A DNA stretch of 64,000 bases from SZUA-100 sp965248135 (lineage in GTDB: Bacteria; Pseudomonadota; Alphaproteobacteria; Rhizobiales; Rhizobiaceae), in contig CBDFIN010000012.1 in the NCBI GenBank assembly GCA_965248135.1, positions 1,860,001 to 1,924,000 of the forward strand. The letters are read 5' to 3'. Shown piece after piece: positions 28,032 through 35,953 of this stretch; position 1 is the stretch's first letter; each line of letters opens with the position of its first letter. The translations under genes and the position numbers were made by a program. Below the pieces are notes generated by a model, which searched no databases, was not told where the DNA came from, and saw only the letters and a program-made list of their open reading frames with translations.

Positions 28032-29486
28032 ATGATATATCCAGTTCTTCTTTCCGGCGGCACCGGCTCAAGGCTGTGGCCTCTTTCACGCACTGATAAC
28101 CCAAAACAATTTCTCTCCCTGACCGGCAAAAAGCCGATGATTGTCGATACAGCCCTTAGGGTTTCGGGACCGGGCTTTGCCAAACCGGTAATTGTTGCAG
28201 GCGAAGGTCACCGCTTCCACGCTGCCGCCTGTATGGCGGATGCCGGCATCGAACTGGAGGCTCTGATTCTGGAGCCCATGGGTAAATCGACGGCGCCGGC
28301 GATTGCTCTTGCGGCACATTATCTGGTCGCTAAAGACCCAGAGGCAGTTGTGCTTTGTTGTCCAGCAGATCATGTGATTACCAATCCGGATCTGTTTCAC
28401 CAATCTGTCCGGCAAGCACAGTCTGCCGCGATAGCCGGAGCCCTGGTTACTTTCGGTATCACCCCAGGCGGGCCGAAGACCGGGTTTGGATATATCAGGC
28501 AGGGCGCGCGGATAAACAACGGCACGGACGACATTTACCAAGTCGACGGATTTGTCGAGAAGCCGGACAGAACCACCGCCAAGGAGATGCTTGAGCAAGG
28601 TGGGCACTTGTGGAATGCCGGAATTTTTCTTATGCGCGCATCAAGCTATCTGGCCGAATTGAAGCGCCTGCAACCCGAGATTTTTGAAACCACACGGGAC
28701 GCCATGCAGAATTCCCAACCCGATCTCGATTTCATTCGCCCCGATGCCTCGGTTTTTGAAACCTGTCCGTCGCTGTCAATTGACTATGCGGTCATGGAAC
28801 ATACCAATCTGGCTGTCGTGGCGCCGGTTGAGCTTAGTTGGTCAGATATCGGTAGCTGGGATGCGCTATACGAAAACGGCGTGGCTGATAATAACGGTGT
28901 GGTTGCCCATGGCGATGTGATGGCCGGTGATGCCACCGACAGCTATATCCGGGCTGAAAGCCGGTTGGTTGCCTGTATCGGAATTTCAAATCTGGCTGTG
29001 ATCGAGACCGCCGATGCGGTTTTGGTGGCAAGCCGCAGCCGCGCCGGTGAGGCAAAAGACATATTTAACCGGCTTTCGGCAGAAAATCGCCGCGAGGCCG
29101 CCCATCACATCCATGTCGACCGGCCGTGGGGATCTTTTGAGACTCTGGCGTTGGGCTCTCGCTTCCAGGTCAAGCGCATTATTGTCAAGCCTGGCGCTGT
29201 ACTCTCCTTACAAAAACACCACCACCGTGCCGAGCACTGGGTGGTAGTGGAAGGCACCGCCAATGTCACCATTGGTAACGATGTCACGCTGGTATCCGAA
29301 AACCAGTCAACCTATATACCGTTGGGCGAAATACATCGGCTCGAAAATCCCGGAAAATTTCCTCTGGTACTGATTGAGGTGCAAACAGGCAGCTACCTCG
29401 GTGAGGACGACATTGTCCGGCTGGAGGATGTCTATAAACGCATTCCGGCTCTCCAAGCAATTGGATCTGATGGGGCGAATCAATAA
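28032..29486 (+). CDS. manC: Mannose-1-phosphate guanylyltransferase/mannose-6-phosphate isomerase
   Basis: A 484-aa bifunctional sugar enzyme. The N-terminal nucleotidyltransferase has LLSGGTGSRLWPLSR and FVEKPD; the C-terminal cupin isomerase starts around HVDRPWGSFETL and includes LQKHHHRAEHWVVVEG. It makes GDP-mannose for polysaccharide or glycan synthesis. The true start is the ATG at 28032, one codon after an in-frame TTG. No polysaccharide genes adjoin it in this window. Confidence 0.93.
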   Translation: MIYPVLLSGGTGSRLWPLSRTDNPKQFLSLTGKKPMIVDTALRVSGPGFAKPVIVAGEGHRFHAAACMADAGIELEALILEPMGKSTAPAIALAAHYLVAKDPEAVVLCCPADHVITNPDLFHQSVRQAQSAAIAGALVTFGITPGGPKTGFGYIRQGARINNGTDDIYQVDGFVEKPDRTTAKEMLEQGGHLWNAGIFLMRASSYLAELKRLQPEIFETTRDAMQNSQPDLDFIRPDASVFETCPSLSIDYAVMEHTNLAVVAPVELSWSDIGSWDALYENGVADNNGVVAHGDVMAGDATDSYIRAESRLVACIGISNLAVIETADAVLVASRSRAGEAKDIFNRLSAENRREAAHHIHVDRPWGSFETLALGSRFQVKRIIVKPGAVLSLQKHHHRAEHWVVVEGTANVTIGNDVTLVSENQSTYIPLGEIHRLENPGKFPLVLIEVQTGSYLGEDDIVRLEDVYKRIPALQAIGSDGANQ

Positions 29487-29576
29487 TTCATACCTTCACA
29501 AGACTGTAAATGTGTTCTTAGATAGTCACGTTGAGGATCGTCGGTAGCGATTGCTGATGGAAATTTGGAGGTAGAG

Positions 29577-30134
29577 TTGAATATTGCCGTATCGCCAGAA
29601 TCGTGTCCTGCGCTGGTGCTGAATGCCGATTTCAGGCCGTTAAGCTATTTTCCCTTGTCACTTTGGTCCTGGCAGGATGCCGTCAAGGCGATATTTCTTG
29701 ACCGCGTCGACATTGTTGCCGAGTACGATAGTGAGGTGCACAGCCCCTCATTCACCATGCGGTTGCCTAGTGTAATCTCCTTGAAAAACTATGTTCATGC
29801 CGCAAGAAATCCCGCTTTCACCCGCTTTAATCTGTTTCTGCGCGACAATTTTGAGTGTCAATATTGCGGCTCCAGGGTCGAACTGACCTTTGATCATCTG
29901 GTGCCGCGCTCGCTTGGCGGCCAGACTACCTGGGAAAATATTGTTGCAGCCTGTTCTAAGTGCAATTTGCAAAAAGGCGGCAAGCTGGCCAATGATGCCC
30001 GCATGAAGCCGCGTCAAGCGCCCTATCGGCCAACCATCTATGATCTGCAAAACAATGGCAGGCGGTTTCCACCCAACTATCTGCATGAAAGCTGGATGGA
30101 TTATCTCTATTGGGACACACCTTTGGAGCCGTAA
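29577..30134 (+). CDS. HNH endonuclease family protein
   Basis: About 185 aa, with a C-terminal HNH zinc-nuclease fold: paired cysteines CQYCGS and CSKC flank the core LTFDHLVPRSLGG, where Asp-His and the later Asn make the active site. GGAGG at 29567-29571 lies 5 nt before a TTG at 29577, which I choose as start. This conserved alphaproteobacterial protein usually lies in core genome; its cellular role is not established. It converges with dsbB 18 nt away. Confidence 0.85.
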   Translation: MNIAVSPESCPALVLNADFRPLSYFPLSLWSWQDAVKAIFLDRVDIVAEYDSEVHSPSFTMRLPSVISLKNYVHAARNPAFTRFNLFLRDNFECQYCGSRVELTFDHLVPRSLGGQTTWENIVAACSKCNLQKGGKLANDARMKPRQAPYRPTIYDLQNNGRRFPPNYLHESWMDYLYWDTPLEP

Positions 30135-30152
30135 TCTTTGCCTGCTTTGGTG

Positions 30153-30638
30153 TCATTCATCGCTAGCGGTGGCGCCATACCAGGCCATGGCGGCCATGAT
30201 TGATGAGACAATCACATTCAATCCGGCAAACGAAAGGCCCAGAATGCGAATAGCGGCCTTGTCGCACGAGGGTGGTTTGGTGTTGGAAAGACTGGACAAG
30301 AGATTACCGACATCCTTGCTGATCGCATCAGCCGGTGAGCCACAACTTGCGGGCCCGGGCCATAGTTTCCATTCAACACCTGAATGATAAACACCGATAG
30401 CGGCTGTTGCCAACAGACCAAGTGCGGTAAGCACCAGCAACAATCGCACAGCCGTTGCCGGCCCGCCTGCCATCGATAGCACAAGTGCCAACAGCGCTGC
30501 AGGCATTGCGGCATAATAGTAAGGTTCACGTTGCAGATAACACAATGCGCACGGCACATAACCGCCAATATGCTGGAACGCCAGAGCGCCGCCGATTGCT
30601 ATGGTCATTCCAAGCAATACCAAAAGCGCCATGCGCAT
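30153..30638 (-). CDS. dsbB: Disulfide bond formation protein B
   Basis: A roughly 161-aa inner-membrane protein that reoxidises DsbA with quinone. It has four hydrophobic segments, the first periplasmic cysteine pair CALC and the second pair (CGS and, farther on, PPSCDK), so the redox relay is intact. AGGA lies 9 nt before the ATG at 30638; an upstream ATG at 30671 would add 11 residues. It follows the DedA-type gene on the same strand with only a short gap. Confidence 0.88.
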   Translation of the reverse strand: MRMALLVLLGMTIAIGGALAFQHIGGYVPCALCYLQREPYYYAAMPAALLALVLSMAGGPATAVRLLLVLTALGLLATAAIGVYHSGVEWKLWPGPASCGSPADAISKDVGNLLSSLSNTKPPSCDKAAIRILGLSFAGLNVIVSSIMAAMAWYGATASDE

Positions 30639-30680
30639 CTGGTTTGTTCCTATTGGTTCATTGAAAAACATCAGACTACT

Positions 30681-31262
30681 TTATCCGATCAGTTTAAGTA
30701 CGGCAAATCCGCCAATAAGCAGCACTACGCCAACAACAAAGAGTAAATTGAGGCGCTTTTCAATAAAGTTCCGGATCGGTTCGCCAAATTTGAACAATAG
30801 CCAGGAAACCAGAAAAAACCGCAAGCCCCGGCCAACAATACTGACTGCGGTGAAGGTAACAAGATTTAACCCGGTGGCGCCGGAAAAGATCGTCAATACT
30901 TTGTAGGGAAACGGTGTCACTGCGGCAAACAGCACACCCCATCCGCCCCAGGTATTATACCAGTTGGCCAATCTGTCGAACATATCCTCCTTGCCATAAA
31001 ATTCGAGGATTGGCTGGCCGATATACTGGTAGGCAAAGGCGCCGATAGCGTAGCCGGCAAAGGCACCCAGGATCGAAGCCAGTGTACAAATAAAAGCAAG
31101 CTGAAGCCAGTTTGACCGCCTCGCAATGACCATCGGAATGAGCAGAACGTCCGGCGGGATGGGAAAGAATGAACTTTCGGCAAAGGAAATACCGGCAAGT
31201 GCCGTCTTGGCATTCGGTTTGCGCGCCAGCCTCAGCATCCAGTCATAAAGTGCGCGGATCAT
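30681..31262 (-). CDS. DedA/YqaA-type membrane protein
   Basis: A 193-aa SNARE-associated (VTT) domain protein. SFAESSFFPIPPDVLLIPMV carries the acidic and proline-rich re-entrant segment of the family, and FSGATGLNL plus a later GRGLRF with a conserved arginine follow. Relatives act as lipid flippases. Four or more transmembrane stretches are visible. It is the last clearly core gene before the IS-rich region. Confidence 0.86.
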   Translation of the reverse strand: MIRALYDWMLRLARKPNAKTALAGISFAESSFFPIPPDVLLIPMVIARRSNWLQLAFICTLASILGAFAGYAIGAFAYQYIGQPILEFYGKEDMFDRLANWYNTWGGWGVLFAAVTPFPYKVLTIFSGATGLNLVTFTAVSIVGRGLRFFLVSWLLFKFGEPIRNFIEKRLNLLFVVGVVLLIGGFAVLKLIG

Positions 31263-31323
31263 CGTTTAAATCCAAATGTCTCTTTTGGGCCGTAGCGGAA
31301 AAAGTGGCGACGTCTTTTTCTTT

Positions 31324-31382
31324 TTATGCAGCGATCCTTTCAAATTTGACAGGACTTGTAAATCCCAGAGCTGAATGTCGCA
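31324..31382 (-). pseudogene. C-terminal remnant of an IS3-family transposase
   Basis: The minus strand reads RHSALGFTSPVKFE and a few residues more before a TAA at 31324. This is the standard C-terminal end of IS3-family OrfB (integrase core tail). The rest of the gene is missing, because the 206-bp repeat copy B begins within it at 31380. Confidence 0.65.
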
Positions 31383-31585
31383 CGGCGATCGCTTGAAAGC
31401 GATTTGCACGTATTTTGTTAGTTTGCTCCGCTGCGGGCGCTTCTTTGCGGCGCTTTTTGCGCCTCAATCACCGTCCTCACATGAGCAATGCTCAGAGCTG
31501 ACCCGAATTCCCGAGATTTTTCTTTGAAAAAATCCCTCCATTCGGGCGCCAGGCGGATAAACTTTCTTTCAAGCGATCGCCGTGC
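31380..31585 (-). repeat. 206-bp repeat element, copy B (MITE-like, perfect 20-bp TIRs)
   Basis: Bounded by a perfect 20-bp terminal inverted repeat: GCACGGCGATCGCTTGAAAG at 31380-31399 and its exact complement at 31566-31585. The interior matches copy A (12482-12687) closely and has the same 206-nt length. It lies between an IS3 remnant and an IS630-like remnant, and its open frame fuses in phase to the latter. No obvious target duplication is seen. Confidence 0.8.
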
Positions 31586-31957
31586 CAACAATGACCAGTG
31601 GGTGATCGGCGGCCCGTCATCCTTTGACGGGGGTTCACAGGCCAGCGCCACAATCTGGCAGGTCTGTTCCGGCGTAATGGTCGCCGGCTTGCCCGAGCGC
31701 GGCTCGTCGGCAAGGCACTGGATGATCTCCGGTTTATGAATACGCGCCAGCCAGCGTTTGCGCCAGCGCCGCACGATGTTATCCCAGGTGCCAAGATGGC
31801 GCATGGTCTCGCGTACGCCCATGCCTTCATCTGCAAGCAGGATGATCTGCGCGCGCAAGGCAATCTGTTTCGCCGTCGTATGGGCACGCACAATGGCCTC
31901 AAGGGTGGCTCTTTCGGTGTCTGAAAGGGCAATTTGATCGGCTTCCTGCAGTGGCAT
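31418..31957 (-). pseudogene. Truncated IS630-like transposase (HTH part) fused to repeat tail
   Basis: 179 codons. Residues 1 to about 123 match the N-terminal HTH region of IS630-type transposases (LSDTERATLEAIVRAHTTAK, then GVRETMRHLGTWDNIVRRW, then PRSGKPATITPEQ). The expected DDE domain is absent. From about residue 124 the frame runs into repeat copy B, which supplies the last roughly 55 residues and the stop. The product, if made, is a DNA-binding domain with a foreign tail. Confidence 0.7.
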
Positions 31958-32184
31958 TGTAAAGTCTCCATCGATCGTGAAACGAGACTCTCTATTAAAC
32001 TCATAAATACGTCGTGTGAATCCGGTTTTACCGAAATTTCAGCAGCGTGATAAATCCAACTCACCAGCTTAACACAGATAGAGTCACAACTTAAGGATGG
32101 TTGTACTAGTTACAATATCTAATTCTTGGGTTGTCAGTTGCATAGCAATCGTTCCAGTACTATGTTAGTTACTGAGGAGTTCTT

Positions 32185-32478
32185 ATGAGAATTGTAATAT
32201 TCGCCATTACGTTGATACTTTCCACCCAGGCATGGGCTTGTGAAATTGGCGTTTACAAACATGAAGCCAAGTCTGTTTATTACACCAGCCTTTACCTTTA
32301 CCTTGATGCCGATAAAACCACGGAACAAATAATTTTAGGTGCCGGCGGAACTGGCATGCCCTATCGTTGGGGCGAATCGAAAGCCGGCAAGGTTTACACA
32401 ATAGAGCCTGTAACGGTTTATCAGGATGTCGAAGCCATCCTGATAAACGACGTGCTCTATCGCCCTGATTGCCCATGA
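32185..32478 (+). CDS. Small secreted protein (97 aa), unknown
   Basis: Starts with MRIVIFAITLIL and a cleavage-site AWA, a clean signal peptide, followed by a roughly 79-aa domain with two cysteines (near each end), suggesting one disulfide. GAGGAG lies 7 nt before the ATG. Family not recognised. It is the first of at least five short exported proteins in 32185-35389 with similar leader starts, suggesting a locus that repeatedly gained small envelope proteins. Confidence 0.6.
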   Translation: MRIVIFAITLILSTQAWACEIGVYKHEAKSVYYTSLYLYLDADKTTEQIILGAGGTGMPYRWGESKAGKVYTIEPVTVYQDVEAILINDVLYRPDCP

Positions 32479-32931
32479 AAAGGATGAAAGGAAAACGTTA
32501 ATGGAACAGATTTCGCAACATTGGCAACGCGGATGGCTGTATCTTTCTGCCTCTTTGAGATGCCCGCTCTGACTGCTAGGGCTTTCTGTGTAATTGAAGA
32601 AGTATCGGCAGCGGCCCCACGCTTTTGAAAATTTAGCAGCCATAAAGTCCATATAACCCTTTACAGATTTATCTAAGCTTGAATAAGATCTGAATCGGTC
32701 GGTCATCCCGACGCGTTTGCCGCCTATTACTTCATGCGTTTTAAAGGATTTTGTTGCTCCTTTGTAGCTGGACCCCGCCTTTATACCAAAATAGCTTCCT
32801 CCTGCCACTTTTTTTCCGTATCCAGTCTCTAGTGATGATTGAGCCGCTGCCAAATGTGCCTGGACATCGTTGGCCCCATAATTTTTTGCTATTGAATAGA
32901 CTTTATCGTAATGATCTTGTTGATATGACAT
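32457..32931 (-). pseudogene. GH73 (FlgJ-type) glucosaminidase, frameshifted
   Basis: Residues 1 to about 105 match the bacterial N-acetylglucosaminidase domain: AHLAAAQSSLETGYGKK with the catalytic Glu, SYFGIKAG, RFRSYSSLDKSVKGYMDF and FSKAW. At the run of G after AW the frame changes; the +1 frame then reads a sensible continuation ending VANVAKSVPL and stops at 32457. A one-base insertion (or sequencing error) in GGGG explains this. No signal peptide, so delivery would need a phage, T6SS or other route. A TAA lies directly upstream of the ATG, and only 14 nt separate it from the divergent gene at 32946. Confidence 0.6.
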
Positions 32932-32945
32932 TTACGGAGTACCCC

Positions 32946-33242
32946 ATGAGAATAATAATTGCATTTCTTTTTCTGTTGCCGTTTAACGCAAATGCAGAAG
33001 AATTTTGTAACAATGGTGTTCCCTATTATCCCAAAAAAACAGAATACGGCTACTCCATTGCGATGTTAAACCGAATGGACTATTGTATAATTCCATTCCA
33101 CAATAACGAACGTCGCAACTTGAAGTATGTTTGCCTCAGTTCATTGTCTGGAAGCACCTTTCGATTAGATATCACCATCAAGGGGGGCTCTCTACTTATT
33201 AAAAATGATGACGGGATACTCACAAAGTTTAATCGCTGTTGA
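32946..33242 (+). CDS. Small secreted protein (98 aa), unknown
   Basis: MRIIIAFLFLLPFNANA is a signal peptide ending in ANA; the mature part has four cysteines, consistent with two disulfides in the periplasm. GGAG lies 6 nt before the ATG. Family not recognised. It is divergent from, and 14 nt away from, the GH73 gene; a periplasmic inhibitor (immunity) role is possible but unsupported beyond position. Confidence 0.58.
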   Translation: MRIIIAFLFLLPFNANAEEFCNNGVPYYPKKTEYGYSIAMLNRMDYCIIPFHNNERRNLKYVCLSSLSGSTFRLDITIKGGSLLIKNDDGILTKFNRC

Positions 33243-33259
33243 CAATCTATATTTGCTGT

Positions 33260-33350
33260 ATGAGAATTATTTTCGCTATCCTTGTTATCTTTTCCATGCT
33301 GTTACCGGCACACTCTTATGCAGGTGATTGCAATTATTTTGTTGCGCCCC
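33260..33350 (+). pseudogene. 5' part of a small secreted-protein gene split by IS30
   Basis: Begins MRIIFAILVIFSMLLPAHSYA (signal peptide) and is cut after about 30 codons by the left end of the IS30 element. The reading frame resumes in phase at 34555 after the element, giving a reconstructed protein of about 113 aa. With the two previous genes it shares the MRI-hydrophobic leader style. Confidence 0.6.
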
Positions 33351-34554
33351 TTCAACATTGAAATGCAACATTTTGCTCACATTCCTTTGAAAAGGCCTCA
33401 TATGGGGTTTTGTATTCGAGACATTTTCTTGGACGTTGGTTCAGCTTGTCTTCGACGATCTGAACTTCGGCTTTTGTCAGCTTAGTGAAATCGGTACCCT
33501 TTGGGAAGTATTGGCGAACAAGACCGTTGGTATGTTCGTTGAGGCCGCGCTGCCATGAGTGATAGGGCTTGGCGAAATAGATGTCGCATTGCAATATTTT
33601 GGCGATCTTTTTGTGCCCGGCGAATTCTTTGCCATTGTCATACGTGATGGTTTTGATGAACGCTTTGAGCTTTGAAAGCGTCTTGCCGCAGGCCTTTTGC
33701 ACGCTGTCCTTTGATTTGTCGCGCAACAGAACCAGCTTGGTGTATTTTGATTTTCGATCGACATGAGAAAGAATGGCACCCTTGTGGTTTTTGCCGATGA
33801 TAGTATCGCCCTCCCAGTCGCCAACACGGCTTTTGGTTTCGACGATTTCGGGACGTTCCTCAATGTCAACCCGCCCTGGAATGAGGCCGCGACCGGCTGT
33901 TTTCGTGCCGCGTCGATTGTATTTTTTGCCGCGATGGCGCAGGCAAGTCCATAATTTGCCACCCTTTTTTTTGTCCGCCCAGATGTGGCGGTAAATCCAC
34001 TCGTGTGAGACGAAGAGCCCGTTTCGAGCCAGCCAGCCGCTGATCTGATCGGGGCTCCACTGCCATTTCGTCAGCAGGCTTTCAATGAGTTCGACGCGCT
34101 CAACGGTCATTTTACGCGGCACACAAGAGGCCTTTTTGCGCCGCTCACACGCCTTGTCATGCGCTTGTTTAAAGCGATAACCACATTTGCCCTTGTTGCG
34201 CTGCAACTCTCGGGTGATAGTCGAACGCTCAACGCCAATCTGGCGGGCAATTTGGGCGCGGCAGAGACCGGTTTGCAAAAGTGTGTAAATCTGGCATCTT
34301 TGATCATAGGCCAGATGGTGATGTCCTTTGGGCATAATATCCTCCGTGAGATGTGGTGTCCCATACGAGGATTGCAGCCATCTGGCTAAATAATCAAAGG
34401 CATAATGGAATGGTTTGACGAGTTTTGCGGATTTTCCGGTCGGCCTCAAGGGTGCTGCGCATCGCTACGCGACAATGCCCTTGACCCCGCCCACCAAATC
34501 CGCAAACAAAAATCATATTCCATCAGCAAACAAATGTTGCGTTTCGGAGTTGAA
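33351..34554 (-). mobile_element. IS30-family insertion sequence
   Basis: About 1.2 kb bounded by 23-bp imperfect inverted repeats (33351-33373 and 34532-34554, 19 of 23 positions match). It carries one transposase gene read leftward. It interrupts a small secreted-protein gene. A 2- to 3-nt target duplication rich in C is likely, but its exact limits are unclear. Confidence 0.85.
33352..34335 (-). CDS. IS30-family transposase
   Basis: About 327 aa from the ATG at 34335 (MPKGHHHLAYDQRC). The N-terminal HTH (ARQIGVERSTITRELQRNKG) is followed by a DDE integrase core: GDWEGDTIIG holds the first Asp, TYDNGKEFAGH the second, and LNEHTNGLVRQYFPKGTDF the Glu region, so it looks catalytically intact. 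The stop lies inside the left inverted repeat. Confidence 0.92.
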   Translation of the reverse strand: MPKGHHHLAYDQRCQIYTLLQTGLCRAQIARQIGVERSTITRELQRNKGKCGYRFKQAHDKACERRKKASCVPRKMTVERVELIESLLTKWQWSPDQISGWLARNGLFVSHEWIYRHIWADKKKGGKLWTCLRHRGKKYNRRGTKTAGRGLIPGRVDIEERPEIVETKSRVGDWEGDTIIGKNHKGAILSHVDRKSKYTKLVLLRDKSKDSVQKACGKTLSKLKAFIKTITYDNGKEFAGHKKIAKILQCDIYFAKPYHSWQRGLNEHTNGLVRQYFPKGTDFTKLTKAEVQIVEDKLNQRPRKCLEYKTPYEAFSKECEQNVAFQC

Positions 34555-34805
34555 CCGGGGTTGCAAAAAACGGCAGTGAATTACACTACTTGGAAAACAC
34601 AAACATCGTCGGTTATAGGCGGCCTGTATTTGTTGTGATAAAAAAAACCGGTGCCAGTAAATTGTATTATGTCCCGAGCGCCGGAACGGGCCTTGTTTCC
34701 GTTGTAGCTATCGAAGTGGTTACCGATAAGCTAATCCCGTATTCTGGAGGCGATAACACTCGCACTTTGGGTAATATTCAATTTGATCAAACCATTTGCA
34801 ATTAG
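34555..34805 (+). pseudogene. 3' part of the secreted-protein gene split by IS30
   Basis: Continues in frame from 33350 when the IS30 element is removed: about 83 codons with alternating beta-type hydrophobicity (RPVFVVIKKTGASKLYYV) and a single Cys before the stop. No start codon with a ribosome-binding site lies near its beginning, which supports the view that it is the back half of the interrupted gene. Confidence 0.55.
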
Positions 34806-34866
34806 CTTGTTAGGTCGATCAAACTAAGAGACATAATATCGCCGCCTTTCTATAATCACATATAAT

Positions 34867-35184
34867 ATGCGCACTTTTCTAATCCTCATTTTCATGTCTT
34901 CATCTGCTATCGCCGGTGATTATAGTCATTATTCCGGCAAACAGTACGGTCTTTTCAGAGACTTGCTAATTTTTGATGGTTGGAAGCCCGCACCACAAGC
35001 GCCAGATACCGATTGCTATTACAATTCGCACACAACTCGATGCAGCGGCTATCCAGAAATTCATTATTGCACCGGTTCGGGACTGCTTCAGTGCAGAATG
35101 GAGTGGCGTAGAGACGGCAAATCATTGCGGGTATTTACCGCTGGTGAAGCAATCCCCAAAATCACAGCCATCAAAAGGAAGTGA
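34867..35184 (+). CDS. Small secreted protein (105 aa), unknown
   Basis: MRTFLILIFMSSSAIAGD is a signal peptide; the mature domain has four cysteines (DCYYN, TRC, HYC, LQC). Family not recognised. The next gene starts 1 nt after its stop, so the two are co-translated. No strong Shine-Dalgarno is seen upstream of the ATG. Confidence 0.55.
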   Translation: MRTFLILIFMSSSAIAGDYSHYSGKQYGLFRDLLIFDGWKPAPQAPDTDCYYNSHTTRCSGYPEIHYCTGSGLLQCRMEWRRDGKSLRVFTAGEAIPKITAIKRK

Positions 35185-35185
35185 T

Positions 35186-35389
35186 ATGCTAAGATTTTTG
35201 TTTGGTTTGTTTTTGGGGGTGTCCACATCCCTTGCGCTCGCGCAAATCAATGTACATGTTATTAGTAATGGAGTCCTTAGCGGTTATATTGTCCAGAAAG
35301 ACGGTAAGGAAATTTGTCGCGATCCGAGTGTCTGGAATAAGTTCCGTGGTCCCATGAGCTACATTGTTTGCAACACACATGACAGATAA
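35186..35389 (+). CDS. Small secreted protein (67 aa), unknown
   Basis: Begins MLRFLFGLFLGVSTSLALAQ (signal peptide, cleavage after ALA), then about 48 residues with two cysteines, probably forming one disulfide. AAGGAAGTG lies just before the ATG at 35186. It directly follows the 105-aa gene and overlaps the next tiny frame. Family not recognised. Confidence 0.5.
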   Translation: MLRFLFGLFLGVSTSLALAQINVHVISNGVLSGYIVQKDGKEICRDPSVWNKFRGPMSYIVCNTHDR

Positions 35390-35471
35390 CGAACATCAAC
35401 CGGATATTTTTGACATAATTGCCGTTGTTTTGGTTTATGGTGTTATTTTTTATCTCAAGTCAGTGTTGTGA
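35379..35471 (+). CDS. Possible 30-aa membrane peptide
   Basis: Overlaps the end of the previous gene and encodes an acidic N-terminus (MTDNEHQPDIFD) followed by one transmembrane stretch (IIAVVLVYGVIFYL) and a short basic end. The layout resembles a small inner-membrane peptide co-translated with its neighbour. Too short for a firm call. Confidence 0.3.
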   Translation: MTDNEHQPDIFDIIAVVLVYGVIFYLKSVL

Positions 35472-35937
35472 TTGTACCGCACCATAACTAAGCGCCGATG
35501 CCTTTCCTAAAGTGGTTAATGCCGATTCTATCTGTTTAACCAACGGCAATATCGTTTTGTTGCTTGCCGCCTTACTAACCAACGTCTCAATCGCCGCTTT
35601 ATCTTGGCTCATTATTATTTCAGCCACCTCTTTGCCAACCCTGCTTTTAATCAAAGCTGAACCTTTTATCCTACACGCTGCAAGGCGAGCGCCGTTCTAT
35701 GGAACAATCTACCAGTGTCAGCAAAAGCGCTTTTATCGGAATGCCGAAAGGTAGATCGATCAATAGAGCGTTGCAGGATCGCCCGTTGCGGTGGCCGAAT
35801 GAGATCAAAGCGCAAGGATCGCGCGAACAAATGCGCGGCTTTATCATTCCGGCGCGGGGCGCACCTTTCACTATTCAACGCGTGAATTATTGGGAAAATC
35901 CTGATAATGCAGGCAGGTATGAGGATGAAGAATATAA
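35472..35937. other. Debris between the secreted-protein genes and IS66
   Basis: No complete gene. On the minus strand, 35460-35654 reads a helical C-terminal-looking stretch (SRVGKEVAEIIMSQDKAAIE) that is open only after a stop near 35699. On the plus strand a frame from 35699 reaches the IS66 edge and takes its stop (TAA 35939-35941) from the IS end, so any original gene was truncated there. I cannot assign either. Confidence 0.35.
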
Positions 35938-35953
35938 GTAAGCGTCCTGCTGA

